DNA of 5,382 nt from Deltaproteobacteria bacterium (GCA_029858165.1 JAOUFO010000147.1:1-5382), one strand, 5' to 3'; positions 1 through 5,382 are shown, numbered from the stretch's first letter. Program-made: numbers and translations. The notes: generated by a model from the letters alone, not told the origin.

Positions 1-1255
1 GGGGGGTCTGGCCCAACCGGGTTTTATCCGCCAGACGGCCCAAAGCCAAAATATCGGAATGGCGCAACAGGTGGCGGGCCAGCCGGTCCGGCGGGGATGA
101 TTTTTCCTTCAGGATGGACCGGGCCAGGTCCGCCAAACCCGCCGCACCCGCCCGCCAGGAATATCCGGCTGCTTTGGCCAGGGCCATGTGATGCAGTTTC
201 TCCCAACGGGCCGGATCGGCTTTGAGGTTCAACACCTCCCGCACCACTCCTTCCACCCAATCCCCTTTTTTGGGTTCCCCATCCGATTCCCCCGGAAATT
301 CTTCCAGCCAGACCACCCCCCCGCCGGACAAGGTTTCCGGCAGGGCCGCCACAGGGGTGGTCAGGATGGGATTGCCCGCAGACTGGGCCTCCATGGCGGT
401 GATGCAGCTGACCTCCTCAAAATCGGTGGGATACAAATGGCACCACGCCCCCCGCATCACCCGGGCCAGTTCATGTTTGGAAAGCGGCCCCAACAATTCC
501 ACATTGGGCAGCTCCCGGCACCTGGCCCACAAATGGTCGTACAAGGGCTGCATGGCCGGGGTGGTGTTATCGTATCCGGCCACTTTCAGGGTGATGGATT
601 TGTCTTTTTTCCACAGCCGTTCCATCACCCCCCCCGCCTCCACCAGGGACACCAGCCCCCGCTCCGGGCGGGAGGAATACACCAGCACCCCCCCGGCCAG
701 CTTGGACCGCCGCCAGGCGGCGGCCTCCTCCTCATCCGCCGCCGGAGGAAACAATTCCGGGTCCACCCCGTTGGCCATCAGGGAGACAAACCCCTCCGGC
801 AAAGCGTACATGCGGGCCATCTGTCGGCGGTGAAAATCCGATACGGCCAGCACCCGGTCCACATTCCACAACTGGCCCGCCACCTGAGGCTGACTCCGTC
901 TCAGGGCCAGATCATGGCTCCACCACAGATTCACCTTGGATGCGTAAGGCCGGTGAAACCCGTGGGGCACCCGTTGGATGATCAGCAGATCATGGGGGGT
1001 GGTGGAGGCGTACCATTCAAACACCGACCCCAAAGGGGTCTGCCGGGTGGACGGCCCGGCGGAAAGATACCGCACCCCATCCCATACGCCTTCCTGCTCG
1101 TTGGGGATGGAGGTGAACACGGTGACCAGATGACCCAATCCTGCCAGTTCACGGGCCGTGTAATAAGCCGCGGACTCTGAACCGCCCAGACTTTTGCCTT
1201 CCGCCAGTGTGGCGCCATGAAAAGGCATTCCCGGACAAAAGATCACAATATGCAT
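1..1255 (-). CDS. GT4-family glycosyltransferase, C-terminus cut by window edge
   Basis: The frame is open from an ATG at 1255 to the left edge, giving 418 codons without a stop, so the end lies outside the window. It is probably a retaining, nucleotide-sugar-dependent transferase with the two-Rossmann (GT-B) fold; donor and acceptor cannot be read from sequence. The N-terminal domain opens with a hydrophobic strand (MHIVIFCPG), then GGSE at residues 24-27, LWWSHD at 110-115 and NGVD at 162-165. The C-terminal domain has SRPERGL at 195-201 and the acidic EX7E pair E281/E289 (FEEVSCITAMEAQ), followed by a GNPILTTP strand. All are standard GT4 signatures, so activity is likely. The start is well supported: AAAGGTGA lies just upstream, and the ATG directly abuts the TAA of the preceding gene (TAAATG), suggesting translational coupling. 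The family core is essentially complete by about residue 375, so the rest is an extension or second domain. Family confidence is high; role unknown. Confidence 0.9.
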   Translation of the reverse strand, partial: MHIVIFCPGMPFHGATLAEGKSLGGSESAAYYTARELAGLGHLVTVFTSIPNEQEGVWDGVRYLSAGPSTRQTPLGSVFEWYASTTPHDLLIIQRVPHGFHRPYASKVNLWWSHDLALRRSQPQVAGQLWNVDRVLAVSDFHRRQMARMYALPEGFVSLMANGVDPELFPPAADEEEAAAWRRSKLAGGVLVYSSRPERGLVSLVEAGGVMERLWKKDKSITLKVAGYDNTTPAMQPLYDHLWARCRELPNVELLGPLSKHELARVMRGAWCHLYPTDFEEVSCITAMEAQSAGNPILTTPVAALPETLSGGGVVWLEEFPGESDGEPKKGDWVEGVVREVLNLKADPARWEKLHHMALAKAAGYSWRAGAAGLADLARSILKEKSSPPDRLARHLLRHSDILALGRLADKTRLGQTP

Positions 1256-2338
1256 TTATTCACCTTTGAAAAGAGGTTCCCAAACCCGTTGCACCACCGA
1301 AAGCCAGTCCATCACCGGCTCCGGGGTGAGGGGGGCCGGACCATCCGCTCCAAGCGCAAAATCAGGGCAGGCCCGCCAGAGAGGGTCCCCGGACCGGGAG
1401 GGGGTTTCCTCACCCCCCGGAGGTTCTCCCGCAGCCACAGGCACCGCCCCGCAATAGGCCGATTTGGCCCTGGCGGCAGACCCTCCGCCCCAGCGCCAGC
1501 CATCCCGGTCCACCACGCCAAACAACCGGTAACGGGCCTTCCAACACCCTTCCGCCACCTCCATGCGGCTGACCCGGTCTCTCAACATCACCCCCGGTTG
1601 GGCCAACAGCCTGCTCAGGCGGCCATAACCCGGACGGTGGTAATCCGGCTTGGGGCATATCACTTCCAGTTCCAGCCCCTTCCGGTGTTGATAGACCTGA
1701 GACCAAAGGGTCAACACCTGTTCCAGGCCGGTATCCATCGGCCCGGCATACAGGGCACGGTTTTCCCGTTTGGGCCGCCAGCACAAATCCAACAGCCCCA
1801 GGTCCACCCCCCAGGGGGCCACCAGAGCCTTGGAATCCTCCACCCAGGGGCAGGCCTGCCGGTGAGCAACGGATGAAAACACAAACCGGTCCACACACCC
1901 CGCCAGCCGGGGATGCCAGGGAGGCTCCCGACCCAGACTCCAATGCAGCTTTAACCGGGCCGCCGCGCCCATCCGCCAGGGATGAACCGCCCCCCAGGTA
2001 ACCAACACCTGCCGCTGGCCGTCCGCTTCAAACCGGTTGTGGGGCAGAAAATGAACCCCCCGGTGAATCAAATGGCGGGCCGGGCCGCCGGAATTGTGGT
2101 ACACCCGCACCCGGCAACCCAGGCCGCCCAGGGTGGAGGCCCACAGCACCAGGGCCTCCAGGCTTTCATCCATCCCCCCATCCAGATCATAAGGAGACCA
2201 CCCGCCAGCCACATAGCCGCACCAGATATCCACACTGGGGGGCCAGATAAGTTGAGGGGAAGCCAAAGTCCATTTCGGTTCTCCCAGGTCCGGCGGCTTA
2301 TGGCTGGATGTCGGGACAGCTTTTTGCAAACGGTTCAT
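1256..2338 (-). CDS. Degenerate GT4-like glycosyltransferase, probably non-catalytic
   Basis: This 360-residue protein aligns by eye over its length with the neighbouring intact GT4 enzyme: a strand plus GGMDES (54-59), a GCRVRVYHN strand (75-82), LHWSLG (131-136), APWGVDLGLLD (174-184), and LYAGPMDTGLEQVL (197-209). The key positions have changed. The HD of WWSHD is LG, the N of NGVD is W, the RPERG segment is GPMDTG, and the region of the EX7E pair (about 278-292) has no glutamate. It is unusually rich in tryptophan (19 of 360). About 36 extra residues precede the first Rossmann strand. The chosen ATG has AGGA nine bases upstream; a GTG at 2404 in the same frame would add 22 residues and overlap the preceding gene, but has no clear ribosome site. 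Its stop touches the start of the next gene, so the two are probably co-translated and may form a complex. Alternatives are a sugar-binding protein or a fast-diverging enzyme. Confidence 0.75.
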   Translation of the reverse strand: MNRLQKAVPTSSHKPPDLGEPKWTLASPQLIWPPSVDIWCGYVAGGWSPYDLDGGMDESLEALVLWASTLGGLGCRVRVYHNSGGPARHLIHRGVHFLPHNRFEADGQRQVLVTWGAVHPWRMGAAARLKLHWSLGREPPWHPRLAGCVDRFVFSSVAHRQACPWVEDSKALVAPWGVDLGLLDLCWRPKRENRALYAGPMDTGLEQVLTLWSQVYQHRKGLELEVICPKPDYHRPGYGRLSRLLAQPGVMLRDRVSRMEVAEGCWKARYRLFGVVDRDGWRWGGGSAARAKSAYCGAVPVAAGEPPGGEETPSRSGDPLWRACPDFALGADGPAPLTPEPVMDWLSVVQRVWEPLFKGE

Positions 2339-2396
2339 GGCATTTTTTCCTGTTTTCCGCGGATAAGTTGTTCCGCGTCCTGATTCTCTCCCCGGG
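2339..2396 (-). other. Short leader between small gene and GT4-like gene
   Basis: These 58 bases hold a 6-bp inverted repeat (2358-2363 with 2372-2377, eight-base loop) and the AGGA ribosome site at 2351-2348. The repeat does not overlap the ribosome site. No convincing promoter is seen. Confidence 0.4.
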
Positions 2397-2651
2397 TCAT
2401 TCACGGGGGGTCCATCCAGTCACCTTCTGCCTTGGCTTCTTTTGCGCGCCTCCCCCGGACCGGGTGGAACCGCCGGGGGTGGCCTTCAACCTTTCGGTTG
2501 CGGTCGTTTGGGGCAGCCCTGTGGGGTCGGCGGTGGAATGGGGGGGGGCAAACCCCCATTCTTCCGGCCGGGTTTGCTTGCGTTGCAAATCACTTTTATA
2601 CCGCTCCCAATCCTCCGGGCGGTCCCCCTGGGGTTTCAACGGAGTCAACAT
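2397..2651 (-). CDS. Small hydrophilic protein of unknown function
   Basis: An 84-residue product that I do not recognise. The first half is charged and carries two similar pieces, RPEDWERYKSDL (11-22) and RPEEWGF (28-34). The second half is rich in Thr, Gly, Pro and Lys with little hydrophobic content and is probably disordered. It has no signal peptide or membrane segment. The ATG at 2651 follows AAAAGGA with only three bases between, which is tight; a TTG one codon later would be better spaced. A GTG at 2678 would add nine residues but has no ribosome site. It lies after the capsid gene's terminator and 58 bases before the first glycosyltransferase-like gene. Its position after the capsid gene would suit a head-completion or minor virion protein, but nothing in the sequence proves this. 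The alternative is a chance ORF in GC-rich leader DNA. Confidence 0.55.
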   Translation of the reverse strand: MLTPLKPQGDRPEDWERYKSDLQRKQTRPEEWGFAPPHSTADPTGLPQTTATERLKATPGGSTRSGGGAQKKPRQKVTGWTPRE

Positions 2652-2684
2652 ACATCCTTTTAGGTAACAAATGTTCACTTAACC

Positions 2685-2700
2685 GGGTGTTTCTTCACCC
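2685..2700 (-). repeat. Small inverted repeat (hairpin)
   Basis: GGGTG and CACCC form a 5-bp perfect stem with a six-base loop, just upstream of the small gene. No T-run follows on the minus strand, so it is not a terminator by itself. It may be a minor leader structure or chance. Confidence 0.35.
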
Positions 2701-2701
2701 C

Positions 2702-2732
2702 CCGCATGCAGTGGATCCCCCACCCCATGCGG
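2702..2732 (-). repeat. Nested inverted repeat between terminator and small gene
   Basis: CCGCATG (2702-2708) pairs perfectly with CATGCGG (2726-2732). Inside the 17-base loop, GTGG (2711-2714) can pair with CCAC (2720-2723) around ATCCC, giving a two-tier hairpin with small internal mismatches. It lies downstream of the terminator in the transcription direction. It could be a leader RNA structure or a protein-binding palindrome; no T-run follows, so it is not a second intrinsic terminator. Confidence 0.45.
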
Positions 2733-2738
2733 CGATTG

Positions 2739-2765
2739 AAAAACCGGGGGGCCGCAAAGCCCCCC
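2739..2765 (-). terminator. Intrinsic terminator after the major capsid gene
   Basis: On the minus strand, GGGGGGC and GCCCCCC form a 7-bp perfect all-GC stem (2765-2759 with 2752-2746) around the six-base loop TTTGCG, followed by GG and then TTTTT (2743-2739). It begins 39 bases after the capsid stop codon, with no open gene between. This is a classic Rho-independent layout, though the T-run is short and offset by two G, so readthrough is plausible. It would cap or reduce transcription from the head genes into the glycosyltransferase genes. Confidence 0.8.
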
Positions 2766-2788
2766 TGACTGAAACCAATCAAACCCAA

Positions 2789-2803
2789 ACCGGAATTTCC
2801 GGT
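2789..2803. repeat. Near-perfect palindrome abutting the capsid stop codon
   Basis: ACCGGAA and TTCCGGT are perfect 7-bp inverted arms around a single central base, placed immediately 3' of the capsid TAG (2806-2804). The one-base centre makes it a poor RNA hairpin unless the loop opens, so it looks more like a symmetric DNA site or a short 3'-end structure. Function unknown. Confidence 0.5.
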
Positions 2804-3769
2804 CTACAAGGTACTGGAAGTCACGGCCATCACCAGAAACCCCAACGGCTTGGCGGTAACCACCTCATCCTGATAGTAGCCTATCTCCACCTCGGCGCAT
2901 TTGCGGCGGGTGTCATAGGGATGGCGTTCCACCAGAAGGTTGGGCACCTCCGGGGCGGTCCAGCGGAAGTTGTATCCAAAAGAAGGGGATTCCATGCTGG
3001 GTTGGTCAGGAGCATAATACACCAACACATGGTCGTTCCAAATCTGGGAAAGGTTCATTCCCAGCCCTTCCTGGGCGGAATTCTGCCAGGCGTTGCCCAC
3101 CAGCACCTGCATTTCCAGCAGTTCCTCTATCTGCCGGGCGGAAGGGTACACCCCGCCGCCGGTTACATGAGGGTTGGTGGCCTTGTCTATCACCTTGCCG
3201 TTGCGGCGGAAATGGCGCCACGCATTGCCGGAAAACAACACCCGGTTGGGCCGGTAGCCGGTGGAAATTTCCACGTTGTCCACCGCCCGGAAAATATCCC
3301 CCAGGGGATCCGACAAAGAATAATCGGTCCAGGCGGACCCCACCGCGGCGGAGGAACCCACGTTGGCCGGAGAACTGAGCAAATTGGCCAGCCGCAGCTC
3401 CCAATCCAAAAACAACCCGTCTTGCAGGCGCATCACCCGCCCTTCTTCAAACTGGCGCACAAACAACGGGTCCGCGTTGGCCCGGTCCTCCAGGGTCACA
3501 TCCGCTTTGAGGGCGTAGTTTTTACAGTAATACCCGGCGCTGGACACCCTGGTGTGAATTTTGTTGGCCTCGCCTCCTCTTGCCCGCACGGTGTTTTCTT
3601 TACGGAACAGGTCGGCCTGCTCAAAAATCACATAGGTATCCGATTGTTTGGCCACCGGCACGGTGGGAAACAACCGGTCGGCGATAAAACCGGCGGGCCG
3701 GTAGTTTAAGGCCACGTTGGACAGATGGTGGTCTATATGGACCGCCCTGCCTTGAAGATATCCGCTCAT
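2804..3769 (-). CDS. Phage major capsid protein (HK97-fold type)
   Basis: This 321-residue protein is the likely shell subunit of the icosahedral head. The N-terminal part has the pattern common in phage coat proteins, FIADRLFPTVPV (28-39) then DTYVIF (44-49) and an RARGGEAN segment (62-69) resembling an extended arm. The middle has DPLGDIF (154-160) followed by YRPNRVLFSGNAWRHFR (172-188), the helix-strand-'GNAW' layout of HK97-fold axial domains, and the C-terminus ends in a strand-rich part (YYQDEVV to the end). There is no long N-terminal scaffold domain, which fits scaffolding being supplied separately by the upstream gene. The length matches coat proteins of this type. The ATG abuts the TAA of the decoration gene (TAAATG), with GGGGAG nine bases upstream. 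The lambda gpE-like gene position supports the call. The exact family assignment needs a profile search. Confidence 0.9.
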   Translation of the reverse strand: MSGYLQGRAVHIDHHLSNVALNYRPAGFIADRLFPTVPVAKQSDTYVIFEQADLFRKENTVRARGGEANKIHTRVSSAGYYCKNYALKADVTLEDRANADPLFVRQFEEGRVMRLQDGLFLDWELRLANLLSSPANVGSSAAVGSAWTDYSLSDPLGDIFRAVDNVEISTGYRPNRVLFSGNAWRHFRRNGKVIDKATNPHVTGGGVYPSARQIEELLEMQVLVGNAWQNSAQEGLGMNLSQIWNDHVLVYYAPDQPSMESPSFGYNFRWTAPEVPNLLVERHPYDTRRKCAEVEIGYYQDEVVTAKPLGFLVMAVTSSTL

Positions 3770-4171
3770 TTATGCCAGCTCCCCGATATGGGCCATGTAG
3801 GCGGCGTTGGAAAAATTGAACAGCCCGGTCCCCACCGCACCGGAGTTCACTGCCGAATCCAGGCAGCGGCCCACCACATAACTTCCGCTGGCGGCCTCCA
3901 CAAAATAGCCCGAAAGGGTCACCGTCATCCGGCGTCCGGCGGCCACCAGCCCCCCGGCGGTAAACTTCATCACCCCGGCATGGCCCAGCAGCACCGGTTC
4001 GCCGGTTTTTCCGCCGGTCAGCAGAATGCCTCCGGCCTGCCTTCCGTTTTGAGCGATGGCCCCGGAATCCAACGCCACCGCCTTAAAAATGACTCCGGTG
4101 CCCGGAGTCAGGTCCTCCATGGGTTGTCCGGTCTTTATGGACCAGGTTTCGTAATGTCCATCCACAGCCAT
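3770..4171 (-). CDS. Head decoration (cement) protein, probable
   Basis: A 133-residue small, glycine-rich, beta-type protein without signal peptide or membrane segment. The pattern of short strands, GVIFKAVALDSGAI (26-39), AGGILLTGG (46-54), GEPVLLGHAGVMKF (57-70), RMTVTLSGYFVEA (81-93), resembles phage capsid decoration proteins (the DUF2190 or lambda gpD-type niche) that bind the expanded shell and stabilise it against DNA pressure. It has one cysteine (C103). Position supports this: it sits between the scaffold/protease gene and the capsid gene, as D sits between C/Nu3 and E in lambda. The ATG has an excellent GGGAGGG site with seven bases spacing, which partly overlaps the end of the upstream gene, in keeping with the high expression such proteins need. 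Sequence identity to a named family is not certain. Confidence 0.75.
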   Translation of the reverse strand: MAVDGHYETWSIKTGQPMEDLTPGTGVIFKAVALDSGAIAQNGRQAGGILLTGGKTGEPVLLGHAGVMKFTAGGLVAAGRRMTVTLSGYFVEAASGSYVVGRCLDSAVNSGAVGTGLFNFSNAAYMAHIGELA

Positions 4172-4175
4172 TGGT

Positions 4176-4781
4176 TTACCCTCCCAGATGGGCGTTAAGG
4201 GTGAAGTCCCGGTAGGCGCCAGCCAGCGCGGGACTGGTTTTCAGCACATAATCGGCGGCCTGGCCGTAGGTCAGGTTCAATTCCACCATTTTGGCCGCGG
4301 CCAGGCGCGAAAGCCGGATGGAAGGGTTTTCCTCCTCCCCGGAAAGGGCCTCATTTCCCAGGCTGTTTTGAGAAAACCCGCTCACGGCGGCCTCTCCCCG
4401 GGGAAGCCCCACCGGCACATGGTCTATCAGACGGCGCACCCAATCCCAGGATACGCTTAAGGGCGCACCCCCGGTAAACCGGGCCGCCGGGCTGTTTTCC
4501 ACCGCCGCTTCCCCTGGAGGGGCGGCGCCTTCCTCCCACCGGGTCAGTTCCCCCAGCAGACTGTCCCGCAGGGAGGGAGCCAGTTTTCCCCGGCGCACCG
4601 AATCCTCGGCAAACACCCGGGCCTGGTCCGCCGCCACACGGAAATTCTCCCGCAGGCGCATTTCCATTTCCTGCCGGGAATCCTCCCGGCGGGACAGTTC
4701 ACGGGCTTCATTGCGGGCCTTGTAGGCCCGTAAATCCTCCAATTCCAGCTCCACGGGGCTGGATGGAAGGGTTGCATCCAT
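4176..4781 (-). CDS. Probable nested scaffold protein from an internal start
   Basis: An in-frame ATG at codon 180 of the protease gene would give a 201-residue protein made only of the scaffold part: the charged helical region and the C-terminal coat-contact segment, without the protease domain. It is preceded by AAGGAGG (4793-4787) with five bases spacing, the closest match to a full Shine-Dalgarno in the window and far stronger than that of the full-length gene. The position, right after the protease domain and a linker, is where Mu gene Z starts inside I and Nu3 starts inside lambda C. This supports production of excess scaffold over protease. The nested product itself is inferred and not proven. 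Confidence 0.75.
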   Translation of the reverse strand: MDATLPSSPVELELEDLRAYKARNEARELSRREDSRQEMEMRLRENFRVAADQARVFAEDSVRRGKLAPSLRDSLLGELTRWEEGAAPPGEAAVENSPAARFTGGAPLSVSWDWVRRLIDHVPVGLPRGEAAVSGFSQNSLGNEALSGEEENPSIRLSRLAAAKMVELNLTYGQAADYVLKTSPALAGAYRDFTLNAHLGG

Positions 4782-5318
4782 GGAATCCTCCTTGTTGGAT
4801 AAAGGGTTTATCCGTCCCCGGCGGACCGCCAGGCCAAAAACGGTAAAATCCCCCAGGGACAACCCGTTTTGGGGCGCGGCGGTCATATAGGCCGTCAGGT
4901 CCTTCAGGTTGTTGACCGCGGGAAGGTCCGCCCCCAACAGGGCCACCGCCTTCAATGCCTTTCCCAGATTTTGGCCCCCCTGGCGGACGTGGGTATAGAT
5001 TTCCGCACTGACCCGCCGGTAGCGGCCGGACCGAACGGCCTGGAACACCACCGGGGGCACCTGGGCAAAGGTGGCCAGCAGCCTGTCCCCCTCCACCCGC
5101 AACCGCTCCACCCAGCCCAGGGCCGGGTCGCCATCCTTTTGACCCAACAGGGTCTGCCTGTCATCATGGCCAAACTTCAACGGGGGTTTGATCTGCCCCC
5201 GGAAACGCTCAAAATTGGCGGCAATTTCCACCAGGGTTTCCCGGGTAAATGCTTCTCCGTTCCACACCCCCACACTGAAAATTTCCGCTTCTATGGTTTT
5301 GTCCGCTGATTTGCTCAT
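4176..5318 (-). CDS. Mu gpI-like head maturation protease/scaffold
   Basis: The 380-residue product has three parts. Residues 1-140 are a protease domain of the Mu gpI type: KFGHDD (48-53), DPALGWVERLRVEGDRLLATF (64-84), a GRYRRVSAEIY block (98-108) and KAVALLGADLPAVNNL (123-138). H51 and S104 are the likely catalytic His and Ser, by family pattern. Residues about 185-245 are highly charged (Glu/Arg rich) and helix- or coiled-coil-prone, as in scaffold proteins. The C-terminus (336-371, with YGQAADYV and PALAGAYRDF) resembles the conserved end of this family, presumed to contact the coat protein. Known role of the family: the scaffold guides procapsid assembly and the protease then digests it and matures the head. 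The start overlaps the upstream stop as ATGA, with only a weak GGCGGA ribosome site, so translation is probably coupled. The stop lies five bases before the decoration gene start. The frame is also open upstream to the right edge, so a longer start is not formally excluded. Confidence 0.88.
   Translation of the reverse strand: MSKSADKTIEAEIFSVGVWNGEAFTRETLVEIAANFERFRGQIKPPLKFGHDDRQTLLGQKDGDPALGWVERLRVEGDRLLATFAQVPPVVFQAVRSGRYRRVSAEIYTHVRQGGQNLGKALKAVALLGADLPAVNNLKDLTAYMTAAPQNGLSLGDFTVFGLAVRRGRINPLSNKEDSMDATLPSSPVELELEDLRAYKARNEARELSRREDSRQEMEMRLRENFRVAADQARVFAEDSVRRGKLAPSLRDSLLGELTRWEEGAAPPGEAAVENSPAARFTGGAPLSVSWDWVRRLIDHVPVGLPRGEAAVSGFSQNSLGNEALSGEEENPSIRLSRLAAAKMVELNLTYGQAADYVLKTSPALAGAYRDFTLNAHLGG
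4779..4793 (-). promoter_or_regulatory. Strong internal ribosome binding site
   Basis: AAGGAGG, five bases, then ATG, all inside the protease/scaffold frame. The site codes for part of the NKEDSM linker, yet it is a near-ideal anti-16S match, so it is unlikely to be chance and marks the start of the separate scaffold protein. Confidence 0.8.
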
Positions 5319-5382
5319 GGAAAAATGTCCGCCGTTGGGGTTGTGGGTGATGGATGCAAGGCCGGGTATCCCAGCAAATGGC
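5315..5382 (-). CDS. C-terminal end of an upstream gene, unidentified
   Basis: One minus-strand frame reads 21 codons from the right edge (ending PTTPTADIFP) to a TGA at 5317-5315 that overlaps the protease ATG as ATGA. This four-base overlap is a common coupled junction in phage operons and makes the frame the best candidate for the preceding gene. By head-module order it could be a portal or minor head protein, but 21 Pro/Thr-rich residues cannot show this. A different frame, continuous with the protease, is also open to the edge. Confidence 0.4.
   Translation of the reverse strand, partial: HLLGYPALHPSPTTPTADIFP

Noticed and set aside
188..1180. Plus-strand 330-codon open frame opposite the GT4 gene
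   Set aside because: It is in codon register with the minus-strand GT4 gene, and its product is a low-complexity His/Pro/Gly-rich string. The open frame results from the GC-rich gene avoiding TTA, CTA and TCA codons.
1410..1943. Minus-strand 177-codon frame inside the degenerate transferase gene
   Set aside because: Gly/Pro-rich out-of-frame reading of a GC-rich gene. I considered a frameshift in the transferase, but the main frame stays open and keeps GT4 landmarks from start to end.
2339..2404. GTG start at 2404 for the degenerate transferase
   Set aside because: The added 22 residues are a charged string, there is no clear ribosome site, and it overlaps the end of the small gene. The ATG at 2338 has AGGA at nine bases.
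2308..2667. Plus-strand 119-codon frame opposite the small gene
   Set aside because: No ribosome site and no family resemblance; it runs against the direction of all supported genes.
2652..2738. A sigma70 promoter for the post-terminator genes
   Set aside because: Only weak AT-rich patches (around TTAAGTG and TTGTTACC) are present, with no convincing -35/-10 pair at proper spacing.
2432..3709. Plus-strand 425-codon open frame opposite the capsid gene
   Set aside because: It is also in register antisense to the capsid gene and crosses the terminator and intergenic region. The product has no recognisable fold pattern, while the minus strand gives a clear capsid protein.
1..5382. tRNA, CRISPR array, insertion sequence or attachment site
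   Set aside because: No cloverleaf pattern, regularly spaced direct repeats, transposase frame or terminal repeats were seen by reading both strands.

Overview
All supportable genes lie on the minus strand and read from right to left. The window looks like the head-gene block of a tailed double-stranded DNA phage or prophage of a Gram-negative-type host. The DNA is GC-rich, with dense CCGG and C/G runs. The protease resembles phage Mu gpI, and most genes have Shine-Dalgarno sites. No tRNA, integrase, attachment site or host gene is visible, so the species cannot be named and a free phage cannot be told apart from an integrated one.

Layout in transcription order. (1) The last codons of an unidentified upstream gene overlap the next start as ATGA. 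(2) A 380-residue Mu gpI-like head maturation protease/scaffold follows (5318-4176). It contains an in-frame ATG with the best ribosome binding site in the window, so a separate 201-residue scaffold protein is probably made from the same gene (4781-4176). (3) A 133-residue head decoration-type protein (4171-3770). (4) A 321-residue major capsid protein (3769-2804). (5) A 150-base intergenic stretch with a strong intrinsic terminator and three other small inverted repeats. (6) A small hydrophilic protein of unknown function (2651-2397). (7) A degenerate, tryptophan-rich GT4-like glycosyltransferase (2338-1256). (8) An apparently intact GT4 glycosyltransferase starting directly after the stop of gene 7 (1255, running off the left edge).

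Genes 2-4 form a head-assembly unit: scaffold with protease, decoration protein, shell protein. The order protease, nested scaffold, decoration, capsid matches lambda C-Nu3-D-E, while the protease sequence is of the Mu type. Where head-completion genes would be expected after the capsid gene, there is instead a small unknown gene and two tandem glycosyltransferase-type genes. The second of these keeps the GT4 catalytic signatures and the first has lost all of those compared here. This suggests an active subunit paired with a non-catalytic one, perhaps modifying the virion or the host surface. That functional reading is inference.
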